Shown here piece after piece: positions 53,572 to 61,686 of a stretch of 64,000 nt of DNA (its first letter is position 1; every line of letters begins with the position of its first letter). The notes beneath the pieces are model-generated. The model saw only the letters and a list, made by a program, of their open reading frames with translations. It was not told the origin of the DNA and searched no databases. A program made the position numbers and the translations under genes. The stretch is from Sulfopaludibacter sp035606355 (lineage in GTDB: Bacteria > Acidobacteriota > Terriglobia > Bryobacterales > Bryobacteraceae): positions 34,814 to 98,813 of the forward strand of contig DATNFO010000027.1 of NCBI GenBank assembly GCA_035606355.1, given 5' to 3'.

Positions 53572-54310
53572 CGACTCCGCAGACCTGGCCTAAGATATCC
53601 ACACCATTCTGATGGTCGAAAATCCTCGGCTTTTGTTGCGACGAAGGGTGGAATTGCACTACCAGCCGGCCATGATCGAGCGAGCACCAGCCGCATAAAA
53701 ACCCTTCGCGGGTCTCCAGGAAATAGATGGGCCGGTCAAGCTCCGTAGTCCAACCGCTGTCGGCGATGCGGCGGCGGCTTTCGTCTATCGCAATCAGCGA
53801 ACCCGGGTGGAGAATTGGATGCATCGACCAATCGTCCAGACCAATATACGCGTATCGCTGACGCCGGCATTCGGCTGAATTCAGTAGCGCTATCGGCAAT
53901 TTCCCCCAACGGCGCATCAAGTGGCTCAGAAAAGTAGTGCGGCTGACGTCGATTTCCTCCTCCGGCGCATCGCTGATGGGGTGTGAGTGCGACGGATCCA
54001 GAGGCAGATGGAACATGTGGGTGGCCGAGATCCCCAGGTGCATGGCATCGCCGGCGAGATGTTCACGCGGAACGGCATACCAGCGCAGCACCTCGTCGAA
54101 ATCCAGCCGGTAGATGGCACAGAGGGTATAAATGCGGAAGATGGAAGGGACTGTGCCTTTGTTTTCAACGTCTGCGAGGCGGCTTTTCGCCAGGCAAAAT
54201 TCTTCCGAACCACGCCGTATGGCGATCTGCTGGCTAGCCCGTTCCACATCGCGGAATGTGAGGTTCAGCCGCTCCCGCGCCCGTTTGAGCTTTTCGCCTG
54301 CCCGCTCCAT
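53498..54310 (-). CDS. XRE-type regulator with S24-like C-terminal domain
   Basis: 270 residues. HTH at about 5-80: GEKLKRARERLNLTFRDVER, LAKSRLADVENKGTVPSIFR and IYTLCAIYRLDFDEVLRWY, an XRE/HTH_3 type. Residues about 150-260 look like the S24 (LexA/CI) fold: YIGLDDWSMHPILHPGSLIA carries the Ser-Met of the catalytic Ser motif. The usual Lys strand reads GRLVVQFHPSS, with Gln, so self-cleavage is probably lost. It is divergent from ubiX across 122 bp with a palindrome. Tail-to-tail overlap of 74 bp with the small gene at 53179. Confidence 0.8.
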   Translation of the reverse strand: MERAGEKLKRARERLNLTFRDVERASQQIAIRRGSEEFCLAKSRLADVENKGTVPSIFRIYTLCAIYRLDFDEVLRWYAVPREHLAGDAMHLGISATHMFHLPLDPSHSHPISDAPEEEIDVSRTTFLSHLMRRWGKLPIALLNSAECRRQRYAYIGLDDWSMHPILHPGSLIAIDESRRRIADSGWTTELDRPIYFLETREGFLCGWCSLDHGRLVVQFHPSSQQKPRIFDHQNGVDILGQVCGVAMILESRKRSRVQSAAVPAGSLSR

Positions 54311-54390
54311 GCTATGATCCTCGCTGTATGGCGATGAACCCGGATTATAGCTGTGAAGGAGCTACTCCGGCAATCAGTTTTCCCTGATTC

Positions 54391-54408
54391 TGTTCTAAAA
54401 ACGGAACA
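54391..54408. promoter_or_regulatory. Candidate operator for the XRE/S24-like regulator
   Basis: TGTTC (54391-54395) and GAACA (54404-54408) form an 18-bp inverted repeat in the 122-bp gap between the divergent regulator and ubiX, 25 bases before the ubiX start. CI/LexA-type proteins bind such sites. The assignment rests on position and symmetry only. Confidence 0.35.
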
Positions 54409-54432
54409 CACGGGCAGACTGGAGAAAAAGAA

Positions 54433-54999
54433 TTGAGAATCGTAATCGGAATCTCGGGCGCGAGCGGTTCAATTTACGGCGTACGGCTCCTCGAAAAGCT
54501 ACGGACAAGAGAGGGTATCGAGATCCATTTAATTCTGACGCGGTCGGGCGAGAAGACACTGCACCTGGAATCCGGGAAATCCGCCGCCGAGGTAAAACAA
54601 CTAGGACATTATTCCTATTCGAATGAGGATATTGCCTGCCGCCTCGCCAGCGGTTCTTTTCCCACCGATGCCATGGTCATCGCCCCGTGCTCTATCCACA
54701 CCATGTCCTCCATCGCCACCGGCATCACCTCTAATTTAATGACCCGCGCAGCGGACGTTATATTAAAGGAGCGCCGCCGGCTGGTCCTGCTGGTCCGCGA
54801 AAGCCCGCTGCACCTGGGCCATTTAAGGAATATGGCGGCTTTGGCGGAAATGGGCGCGATCATTGCGCCACCTGTGCCCGCGTTCTATAACAAGCCCCAA
54901 ACCGTGCTGGAGATAGTAGATAATACCGTGGACCGCGTCCTGGACCTCATCGGTCTCCCCGCCCGGGATGCGCGGCGCTGGGAAGGTCCGGAGCGATGA
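54433..54999 (+). CDS. ubiX: UbiX-family flavin prenyltransferase
   Basis: Makes prenylated FMN, the cofactor of UbiD decarboxylases, from FMN and dimethylallyl phosphate. 188 residues: IGISGASGSIYGVRLLEKL (FMN-binding start), FPTDAMVIAPCSIHTMSSIA, TGITSNLMTRAADVILKERR, and LVLLVRESPLHLGHLRNMAA with the catalytic region. Start is TTG at 54433, with GGAG (54421-54424) 8 bases before it. No ubiD lies in the window, so its partner is elsewhere. The stop overlaps pheA (ATGA). Confidence 0.92.
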   Translation: MRIVIGISGASGSIYGVRLLEKLRTREGIEIHLILTRSGEKTLHLESGKSAAEVKQLGHYSYSNEDIACRLASGSFPTDAMVIAPCSIHTMSSIATGITSNLMTRAADVILKERRRLVLLVRESPLHLGHLRNMAALAEMGAIIAPPVPAFYNKPQTVLEIVDNTVDRVLDLIGLPARDARRWEGPER

Positions 55000-55847
55000 A
55001 AGCGGCGAAACCCGTTGCTTTTCAAGGGGAACGCGGCGCTTTTAGCGAGGAGGCGGCCCGGCGGCTTCTTGGACCCGATGTCGAAGTGCTTCCCTGCGCC
55101 AGATTCGAGGATGTTTTTCGAAGCGTTAAGGACGGCCGGGCGTCGGGCGCGGTGATCCCGATCGAAAATACCCTCGCCGGGTCCGTCCACGAGAACTACG
55201 ATCATCTGGTGAATTTTGAGCTTCCGATCGTCGCCGAAACCAGCGTGCGGATCGTCCACAATTTAATGGCGCCGCAAGGAGTGCCATTTTCCAAGATTCG
55301 CCGGGTATTTTCCCACCCCGTGGCATTAAATCAATGTCTGGATTTCTTTGCCGCCAATCCGGAGATGGAGCGGATTCCGCACTACGACACCGCCGGAAGC
55401 GCCAAAATGGTCACCGAGCAACGGCTCACCGACGCCGCCGCCATCGCATCGGCGGTCGCGGCCGAGATTTACGGAGCCCGCATTCTTCGCCGGTCCATCG
55501 AAAGCGACCGGCAGAATTTCACGCGATTCTTCCTGCTCAGGACGCCGCAATTCGCCAGGCGGAATCCGGTGGAAGCTGCCGAAGGCGCCGTTTGGAAGAC
55601 TTCGCTGGTCTTCAGCACGCGCAACATCCCCGGAGCGTTGTTCCGTGCGCTCAGCGCTTTCGCGCTTCGCGACCTCAATATGACAAAGATCGAATCCCGG
55701 CCGTTGCGCGGCAAGCCGTGGGAGTACCTGTTCTACCTCGACTTTCTGGGGCAGGTGGATTCGGAAAACGCCCAGAATGCGCTGAACCACCTGCGCGAAC
55801 TGGCAGACATGCTGCGAGTTCTGGGCTGTTATCCCAAAGGCGCGTAG
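54996..55847 (+). CDS. pheA: Prephenate dehydratase
   Basis: Converts prephenate to phenylpyruvate in phenylalanine synthesis; 283 residues, monofunctional. Opening VAFQGERGAFSEEAARRLLG; then VIPIENTLAGSVHENYDHLV, the substrate loop; IVHNLMAPQGVPFSKIRRVF; and the catalytic Thr region near DTAGSAKMVTEQRLTDAAA (dTAgSA). C-terminal ACT domain at about 190-280 (KTSLVFSTRNIPGALFRALS, MTKIESRPLRGKPWEYLFYL) binds phenylalanine for feedback. It overlaps ubiX by four bases. Confidence 0.95.
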   Translation: MKAAKPVAFQGERGAFSEEAARRLLGPDVEVLPCARFEDVFRSVKDGRASGAVIPIENTLAGSVHENYDHLVNFELPIVAETSVRIVHNLMAPQGVPFSKIRRVFSHPVALNQCLDFFAANPEMERIPHYDTAGSAKMVTEQRLTDAAAIASAVAAEIYGARILRRSIESDRQNFTRFFLLRTPQFARRNPVEAAEGAVWKTSLVFSTRNIPGALFRALSAFALRDLNMTKIESRPLRGKPWEYLFYLDFLGQVDSENAQNALNHLRELADMLRVLGCYPKGA

Positions 55848-55901
55848 GGTCTTCGGGAAAACAGTTACAGTATCAACGGCGAGCGCAAGGTAAGATTGGG
55901 C

Positions 55902-58283
55902 ATGGCCGCCCAAGACCCTGCCGAACCTGCCGCTCCGGCCGAACCTCAACAACTCCCCGAGATCGAAGAACTGCCGGTTTTGGCAGTTCGCGATACGGTG
56001 ATCTTTCCAGGCGCGCTTCAGCCGATCACGGTCGGCCGCCCGAGTTCCGTCGCGCTGGTGCAAGCGCTCGGCGAGAACCGCCACATCGCCGTGATTTCGC
56101 AGCTCGATCCCCGCACCGAGACGCCTTCGCCCGATGACCTCTATCAAATCGGCACCGTCTGCGTGATGCACAAGGCGATCCGCGTGCCCAAGGACAATCT
56201 GCTGCTCTTCTGTGAGGGCTTGTCGCGGATCCGCACGCGTGAATTCACGGCCACCGAACCGTACCTGCGCGCTAATGTAGAGCGCGTGCCGGATATAGAG
56301 CCGCCGCAATCGAGCGAAGTGGAAGCGCTGCGGCAGAACGCGGTCAGCCTGTTTCAGCAAATCGTCAGCGGCTCCCCCAATCTCTCCGACGATCTGGCGT
56401 CCACCGCCACGCACATCACCGAGGCCGGGCGGCTCGCCGATTTCATCGCCGGCAATCTACCGGCGTTGAGCCACGCCGAGCGCCAGCACCTGCTGGAAAT
56501 GTCGGACGGCAACGCGCGGCTGATCGAGATGCATCGCGCCCTGACGCGCGAACTGGAACTGTTGGAACTGCGCGGCCGCATCCAAAACCAGGTGCAGGGT
56601 CAGCTCTCACAAAGCCAGCGAGAGTTTTATTTGCGCGAGCAGTTGAAAGCCATCCAGAAGGAACTCGGCGAAGGCGAGGAAGGCCAGCGGGACACCGAGG
56701 AACTGCGCCAGAAACTGGAAGGCGCAGGCATACCGGAGGCGGCGAAGAGCGACGTGATGCGGGAGTTGAACCGCCTGACCCGCATGTCGCCGGCATCGCC
56801 CGAATACGGAGTGACGCGCACCTACCTGGAGTGGATGGCTAACCTGCCATGGAACGTCTCGACGGGTTCGCAGGTGGATGTGAGGCGCGCCGCCGCCATC
56901 CTCGACGAAGACCACTACGACCTGGAAAAAGTCAAAGAACGCATTCTGGACTATCTTGCAGTGCTGCAGCTACGCCCTGTGGTGAAAGGGCCGATTCTCT
57001 GTTTCGTCGGACCTCCGGGCGTGGGGAAAACGTCGCTCGGCCGCTCCATCGCTCGCGCGCTGGGACGCAAGTTCGCGCGTATCTCGATGGGCGGCATGCA
57101 TGATGAAGCCGAGATTCGGGGCCATCGGCGCACGTATATCGGCGCGTTGCCGGGCCAGATTGTTCAGGCGCTGCGCCGCACCGGCGTGAACGATCCCGTC
57201 TTCATGCTGGATGAAGTGGATAAGCTCGGCCGCGACTTTCGCGGCGACCCCGCATCGGCGCTGCTGGAAGTGCTCGATCCGGAACAGAACTCCACGTTCC
57301 GCGACAACTATCTCGATGTGCCGTTCGACCTCTCGAAGGTTCTGTTCATTACTACGGCGAACGTGCTGGATCCCGTTCCGGACGCGCTGCGGGACCGCAT
57401 GGAAATCATTCCGCTCGAAGGCTATACCGAGCAGGAGAAGGTCATCATCGCCTTCCGGTACCTGGTTCCGCGGCAGACGGCGGAAAACGGCCTGAACGGC
57501 GAGGAAGACATTCGGTTTAGCGACGAAGCCATGCGTTTTCTGGTGCGGAGCTATACGCGCGAGGCCGGGGTGCGCAATCTGGAGCGCGAAATCGGCACCA
57601 TCTGCCGCAAGCAGGCGCGCCGCATTGCCGAAGGCACGCGCGAACCGCTGGAGGTAACGCCTCTGGTGGTCGAAAAGGACCTCGGCGCGCCGCGTTACCG
57701 GATGGACACCGAGGTGGCGGAACGCACGCGGCGGCCGGGCGTTGCGGTTGGGCTCGCCTGGACCCCCGTCGGCGGCGACGTGCTGTTCATCGAAGCCGGT
57801 CGAATGCCGGGCGGCAGCAAGGGACTGATCATGACAGGCCAACTCGGTCCGGTGATGCAGGAATCGGTGCAAGCGGCGCTGACCTGGGTACGCAGCAGCG
57901 CGACCAAATTGGGCATAGACCCGGATCTGTTCAAGACCAGCGACATACACATCCACGTGCCCGCGGGCGCGATTCCGAAAGACGGCCCTTCGGCGGGGAT
58001 CACGATGGCGTCGGCGCTGCTTTCGATGCTGACGGACCGTTGCGTGCGCCCCAATCTCGCGATGACGGGCGAGATCACGCTGACCGGTCAGGTGCTGCCG
58101 GTCGGCGGGATCAAGGAGAAGGTGCTGGCCGCCAAGCGCGGCGGGGTGCGCGAAGTGATTCTGCCATTCGAGAACGAAGTGAACGTGCGCGAGGACCTGA
58201 AGAGCGAACAGATCGGCGACATGAAAATTCATTACGTAAAAATGATGGACGAAGTAGTGGATCTGGCGTTGCAGCCCCAGTAG
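55902..58283 (+). CDS. lon: ATP-dependent Lon protease
   Basis: Cytoplasmic AAA+ protease for misfolded and regulatory proteins; 793 residues. N-terminal LAN domain (ELPVLAVRDTVIFPGALQPI), coiled-coil region (about 180-260), AAA module with Walker A FVGPPGVGKTSLGRSIARAL, Walker B VFMLDEVDKLG and RISMGGMHDEAEIRGHRRTY, then the Ser-Lys protease domain: PKDGPSAGITMASALLSML (Ser) and VGGIKEKVLAAKRGG (Lys). Start at ATG 55902; the TTG at 55896 is closer to AAGG (55887-55890) and cannot be excluded. No heat-shock operator is seen in the 54-bp gap after pheA. Confidence 0.97.
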   Translation: MAAQDPAEPAAPAEPQQLPEIEELPVLAVRDTVIFPGALQPITVGRPSSVALVQALGENRHIAVISQLDPRTETPSPDDLYQIGTVCVMHKAIRVPKDNLLLFCEGLSRIRTREFTATEPYLRANVERVPDIEPPQSSEVEALRQNAVSLFQQIVSGSPNLSDDLASTATHITEAGRLADFIAGNLPALSHAERQHLLEMSDGNARLIEMHRALTRELELLELRGRIQNQVQGQLSQSQREFYLREQLKAIQKELGEGEEGQRDTEELRQKLEGAGIPEAAKSDVMRELNRLTRMSPASPEYGVTRTYLEWMANLPWNVSTGSQVDVRRAAAILDEDHYDLEKVKERILDYLAVLQLRPVVKGPILCFVGPPGVGKTSLGRSIARALGRKFARISMGGMHDEAEIRGHRRTYIGALPGQIVQALRRTGVNDPVFMLDEVDKLGRDFRGDPASALLEVLDPEQNSTFRDNYLDVPFDLSKVLFITTANVLDPVPDALRDRMEIIPLEGYTEQEKVIIAFRYLVPRQTAENGLNGEEDIRFSDEAMRFLVRSYTREAGVRNLEREIGTICRKQARRIAEGTREPLEVTPLVVEKDLGAPRYRMDTEVAERTRRPGVAVGLAWTPVGGDVLFIEAGRMPGGSKGLIMTGQLGPVMQESVQAALTWVRSSATKLGIDPDLFKTSDIHIHVPAGAIPKDGPSAGITMASALLSMLTDRCVRPNLAMTGEITLTGQVLPVGGIKEKVLAAKRGGVREVILPFENEVNVREDLKSEQIGDMKIHYVKMMDEVVDLALQPQ

Positions 58284-58477
58284 GTACCGGCCTCCCGGCC
58301 GGTACCAGGCGCGGGAGCGCGCCCCGACAGGAAGGAGAACCGGTCGCTACTTCGCAGCACATCTGCGGTGTAAACGTCTGATGGCTAGCGAATGTCCAAT
58401 CTCGAAAGGCGCGGGAGCGCGCCCGCAGCACGATTTGGCGAACTATACCCGCTTTGTACCGGCCGGGAGGCCGGTAC
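58283..58477. repeat. Palindrome island between lon and the M20 peptidase gene
   Basis: GGTACCGGCC-TCCC-GGCCGGTACC (58283-58306) starts at the lon stop codon. GGCGCG-GGAG-CGCGCC occurs twice (58308-58323 and 58408-58423). GTACCGGCC-GGGA-GGCCGGTAC (58456-58477) is the first hairpin in the opposite orientation and lies inside the 3' end of the peptidase gene. The pieces CGACAGGAA and ACCGGTCGCTACT also occur in the other islands. No gene lies in the 159-bp gap. Confidence 0.85.
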
Positions 58478-59636
58478 TTACCGTGAGCAGTTTAGCGATT
58501 AGGGCTGTTCGGTCCGCGATTCGATCCGTCAGAATGCTTTCGTTCACAGCGTGAGCGCCTTCGCCGACTCCTCCGAGTCCATCGAGCGTCGGAATTCCGA
58601 GCGCAGCCGTGAAGTTGCCGTCCGATCCGCCTCCCGTCAGCGATTCCTGAATCTCCACGCCCAATTCGCGGGCGACCTTCTGCGCAGTGCGGAACAGCTT
58701 AACGATTTCCGCCGTACGTTCCATCGGCGGCCGGTTGAGCCCGCCCGTGATTTCGATGGAGCAGCGATGGTCAAACGGCTTCAGCGACCGGAACTTCTTT
58801 TCAAGCGCCGGCGCATCCTTCAGTCTGAGGATGCGGATATCGACCTCCGCCTGCGCGAGCGCGGCCACCACGTTCGACCGTGTTCCGCCGCCGATCACGC
58901 CGGGATTCACGGTAATTCCGCGCTGCAGGTTCGTGAAGCTCGCAATGCGGTCGAGCTGCCGGGCGAGCTCCAGAATCGCGCTGGCGCCGTTCGTGAAATC
59001 GACTCCGGCGTGCGAGGCCCGGCCGTGTACGGTGACGGTGAAATCGCCCACGCCCTTGCGCGCGGTCTTGAGTTTGCCTTCGAGTCCGGTGCCAGGCTCC
59101 AGCACGAGCACGGCCGTGCTGCGCGCCGCGTTTTTTTCCGTCAGGGCGCGCGACGATTCGCTGCCGACCTCTTCATCGGAGTTCAGTTGCAGCACCACTT
59201 TCGACGGCACTGGAATTGCGAGCTCGCGGAGCGCTCTCACGGCGAAGAGGAAAAACGCAATGCCCGCTTTCATATCGAGCACGCCTGGTCCCCATAGGCG
59301 CCCATCGGCTTCGCGGAACGGCATGCCGCGAAGCGTGCCGAGCGGCCACACCGTATCCGAGTGGCCGAGCGCGAGGATCTGCCCGGATTTCCTTCGGCCC
59401 GGAAGCTCCATTTCGGCGACCAGATGCTTGCCGAATTTGCCGCCGGAAACGGTCTTTACCTTCGCGAATCCGGAGACAGTATCGGAGACAAGTTCGACGA
59501 AGCGGTTCACCGCCGCGGGGTCGTCGCTCGGCGATTCGCATTCGACGAATCGCCGCAGGAGCGCGGTAATTTCGGACTGCCGCGCCTGAACATAAGAAAG
59601 TATGGAATCCACCGCTGTTATAATAGCCACTTCCAT
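58443..59636 (-). CDS. M20-family metallopeptidase (carboxypeptidase G2-like)
   Basis: About 397 residues from the ATG at 59636; GTG at 59612 or TTG at 59654 are other possible starts. Two-zinc hydrolase: ILALGHSDTVWPLGTLRGMP (HxD), WGPGVLDMKAGIAFFLFAV (bridging Asp), LQLNSDEEVGSESSRALTEK (Glu pair), and the final His in GVGEGAHAVNESI. The lid domain lies between (KGVGDFTVTVHGRASHAGVD). This subgroup cleaves C-terminal Glu from folates or peptides; substrate here unknown. The last 11 residues (STGLPAGTKRV) are encoded by an intergenic-type palindrome. The ATG at 59636 overlaps the fabZ start on the other strand. Confidence 0.88.
   Translation of the reverse strand: MEVAIITAVDSILSYVQARQSEITALLRRFVECESPSDDPAAVNRFVELVSDTVSGFAKVKTVSGGKFGKHLVAEMELPGRRKSGQILALGHSDTVWPLGTLRGMPFREADGRLWGPGVLDMKAGIAFFLFAVRALRELAIPVPSKVVLQLNSDEEVGSESSRALTEKNAARSTAVLVLEPGTGLEGKLKTARKGVGDFTVTVHGRASHAGVDFTNGASAILELARQLDRIASFTNLQRGITVNPGVIGGGTRSNVVAALAQAEVDIRILRLKDAPALEKKFRSLKPFDHRCSIEITGGLNRPPMERTAEIVKLFRTAQKVARELGVEIQESLTGGGSDGNFTAALGIPTLDGLGGVGEGAHAVNESILTDRIADRTALIAKLLTVSTGLPAGTKRV
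59619..59624 (+). promoter_or_regulatory. Perfect -10 box 11 bases before fabZ
   Basis: TATAAT at 59619-59624 would place the transcript start at about 59631, only about 4 bases before the fabZ ATG (59635), so the mRNA may be nearly leaderless. No Shine-Dalgarno is visible. The -35 region is weak. On the other strand TATTATAAC gives a -10-like sequence for the peptidase, so the site may be bidirectional. Confidence 0.45.
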
Positions 59637-60099
59637 GGCCATTTTGGATATCAACGAAATTCGCGAGATTTTGCCGCATCGTTATCCGTTTCTCCTGGTC
59701 GATCGCATCGTGGAGATGGAGCCTGACCGGGTGGTCGGGATCAAAAACGTAACGGCAAACGAGCCATTTTTTCAGGGCCATTTCCCCGATTTTCCAGTCA
59801 TGCCCGGCGTGCTGATTATCGAAGCCATGGCGCAAGCGGCGGGCGTGCTCGTGCTGAAGAGCATGGAGGACCGGCACAATAAACTGGTGCTGCTGGTGGC
59901 CGTCGAAAACGCCCGGTTCCGCAGACCCGTGGTGCCTGGCGATTGCTTGCGCATGGAAATGAAGGTCATCAAGCGCAAAGCCAGCGTGGCCAAGATGGCC
60001 GGGGTTGCCACCGTGGATGGCAACGTTGTGGCGGAAGTCGAAGTCATGTGCAAGCTCGCGGACCGGGAAGAGAAGCGGGCGGCCGAAGTCTCCTCCTAG
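59635..60099 (+). CDS. fabZ: 3-hydroxyacyl-ACP dehydratase
   Basis: Dehydrates 3-hydroxyacyl-ACP in fatty-acid elongation; 154 residues. Start at 59635 gives MAILDINEIREILPHRYPFL, the family opening; the longer frame to 59602 has no similarity. Catalytic His in EPFFQGHFPDFPVMPGVLII, with the catalytic Glu in EAMAQAAGVLVLKS on the next helix. It is followed 3 bases later by lpxA. The pair draws on the same 3-hydroxyacyl-ACP pool, explaining the conserved order fabZ-lpxA. Confidence 0.96.
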   Translation: MAILDINEIREILPHRYPFLLVDRIVEMEPDRVVGIKNVTANEPFFQGHFPDFPVMPGVLIIEAMAQAAGVLVLKSMEDRHNKLVLLVAVENARFRRPVVPGDCLRMEMKVIKRKASVAKMAGVATVDGNVVAEVEVMCKLADREEKRAAEVSS

Positions 60100-60102
60100 G
60101 CG

Positions 60103-60879
60103 ATGCCGATTCATCCGACGGCCATCGTGGATCCAGCGGCGCGCATCGCCGCCACCGCCGATATAGGGCCGTATTGCATCGTGGGCGCGGATGTCGAAAT
60201 CGGCGAGCGCACTCGATTGATGGCCAACAATTTCGTCGAGGGGCCCGCCTGGATCGGCGAAGACAATGAGTTTTATCCGTACAGCACGGTCGGCGTGGCT
60301 TCGCAGGATCTGAAGTACCACGGCGAGCGCGCCGAAACGCGCATCGGCGATCGTAACCGCATTCGCGAATTCGTCACCATTCACCGCGGCACCGAAGGCG
60401 GCGGCCTGGTCACCAGCATCGGCAGCGACAATCTGCTGATGGCTTACACGCACGTGGCGCACGATTGCCGCGTCGGCAACCACTGCATCCTGGCCAATGG
60501 CGCGGCGCTCGCCGGACATGTGACCGTGGAGGATTGGGTGGATATCAGCCCGTATTCCGGCGTGCATCAGTTCTGCCGCATCGGCAGGCATGCGTTCATC
60601 GGGCCGTACAGCGTGGTAGTGCAGGACGTGCTGCCGTTTTCGACCACGGTCAGCGAGCGGCCCATCAAAGTTTTCGGCGCGAATCGTGTGGGCCTGGAGC
60701 GCCGCGGGTTCGACGCGGCGAAGATCGAAGCGCTGCAGACCACCTTCCGCATTCTTACTCGCTCCGGTCTGAATACCACCCAGGCCCTGGAGCGAATCGG
60801 CGAGGAAGTGCCGCCGTGCGCCGAGGTGGATGAGCTGATCGCATTCATCCGATCTTCGCAACGGGGCTTCATTAAATAG
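60103..60879 (+). CDS. lpxA: UDP-N-acetylglucosamine acyltransferase
   Basis: First step of lipid A synthesis: transfers 3-hydroxyacyl from ACP to UDP-GlcNAc. 258 residues, left-handed beta-helix of hexapeptide repeats (IHPTAIVDPAARIAATADIG, IVGADVEIGERTRLMANN). Catalytic His is in LLMAYTHVAHDCRVGNHCIL, and the acyl-chain ruler region is GVHQFCRIGRHAFIGPYSVV. The C-terminal helices (FRILTRSGLNTTQALERI) close the trimer. Chain-length preference cannot be read reliably. The stop is directly followed by the lpxI start. Confidence 0.96.
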   Translation: MPIHPTAIVDPAARIAATADIGPYCIVGADVEIGERTRLMANNFVEGPAWIGEDNEFYPYSTVGVASQDLKYHGERAETRIGDRNRIREFVTIHRGTEGGGLVTSIGSDNLLMAYTHVAHDCRVGNHCILANGAALAGHVTVEDWVDISPYSGVHQFCRIGRHAFIGPYSVVVQDVLPFSTTVSERPIKVFGANRVGLERRGFDAAKIEALQTTFRILTRSGLNTTQALERIGEEVPPCAEVDELIAFIRSSQRGFIK

Positions 60880-61686
60880 ATGCGGTACGGGCTCATCGCG
60901 GGAAATGGGCGATTTCCGCTGCTGGCGCTGGAGAGCGCGCAACGGCTCGGGCTGGATGTCACCGTGATCGCAATTCAAGAGGAAGCTCCGAAAGAGATTG
61001 AAGCGCTCGCGGCGCGCTGCCACTGGATCTCGCTGGGGCAGCTCGGCAAGCTCATCGATATTTGCAGGAAGGAAGGCATCGCGGACGTGGTGATGTGCGG
61101 GCAGGTGAAGCACGCCAGGATCTTTTCGTCGATCGTTCCGGACTGGCGGCTGGTGAAATTGCTGGCGACGCTTCCCTCAAAGAATACCGATGGGCTGATC
61201 GGCGGCGTGATGAAGGTGCTGGCGGATGAGGGCATACAGCTTCGGGATTCCACCATGCTGCTGAAGCCGCTGCTCGCTCCCGAAGGCGCAATCACGCGGC
61301 GCAAGCCGAGCAAGGAAGAAGAGCGCGATGCGCAGTACGGAGGCCGCGTGGCCAACGCGCTCGCCGGCTTCGACGTCGGGCAGAGCGTCGCGATTTGCGA
61401 GCGGGCTTGCGTCGCGGTCGAAGCGATGGAAGGCACCGACGCCATGCTGCACCGCGCGGCGGAACTGGTGAACGGGCGGCCGCTGACGCTCGTCAAAGTG
61501 GCGCGCCGCCGCGAGCATTTGCTGTTCGATGTGCCCGTCATTGGATTGAGCACCATTCCGGCGATGAAGGCATCCGGCGCAACCGCGGTTTGCGTTGAGG
61601 CAGGCCGCACGCTGTTGCTGGATAGAGAAGAAATGATCCGCGAGGCCGATGCGGCGGGGATCGCGATTTGGGGAGTAAAGCAGTGA
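60880..61686 (+). CDS. lpxI: UDP-2,3-diacylglucosamine pyrophosphatase
   Basis: Hydrolyses UDP-2,3-diacylglucosamine to lipid X, replacing LpxH. 268 residues (DUF1009 fold): YGLIAGNGRFPLLALESAQR at the N-terminus; WISLGQLGKLIDICRKEGIA; VVMCGQVKHARIFSSIVPDW; and the C-terminal domain with ICERACVAVEAMEGTDAMLH, VKVARRREHLLFDVPVIGLS and TIPAMKASGATAVCVEAGRT (catalytic Asp in FDVP). It shares its end with the next gene's start (GTGA). With fabZ and lpxA it shows that this organism makes lipid A by the LpxI branch. Confidence 0.93.
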   Translation: MRYGLIAGNGRFPLLALESAQRLGLDVTVIAIQEEAPKEIEALAARCHWISLGQLGKLIDICRKEGIADVVMCGQVKHARIFSSIVPDWRLVKLLATLPSKNTDGLIGGVMKVLADEGIQLRDSTMLLKPLLAPEGAITRRKPSKEEERDAQYGGRVANALAGFDVGQSVAICERACVAVEAMEGTDAMLHRAAELVNGRPLTLVKVARRREHLLFDVPVIGLSTIPAMKASGATAVCVEAGRTLLLDREEMIREADAAGIAIWGVKQ

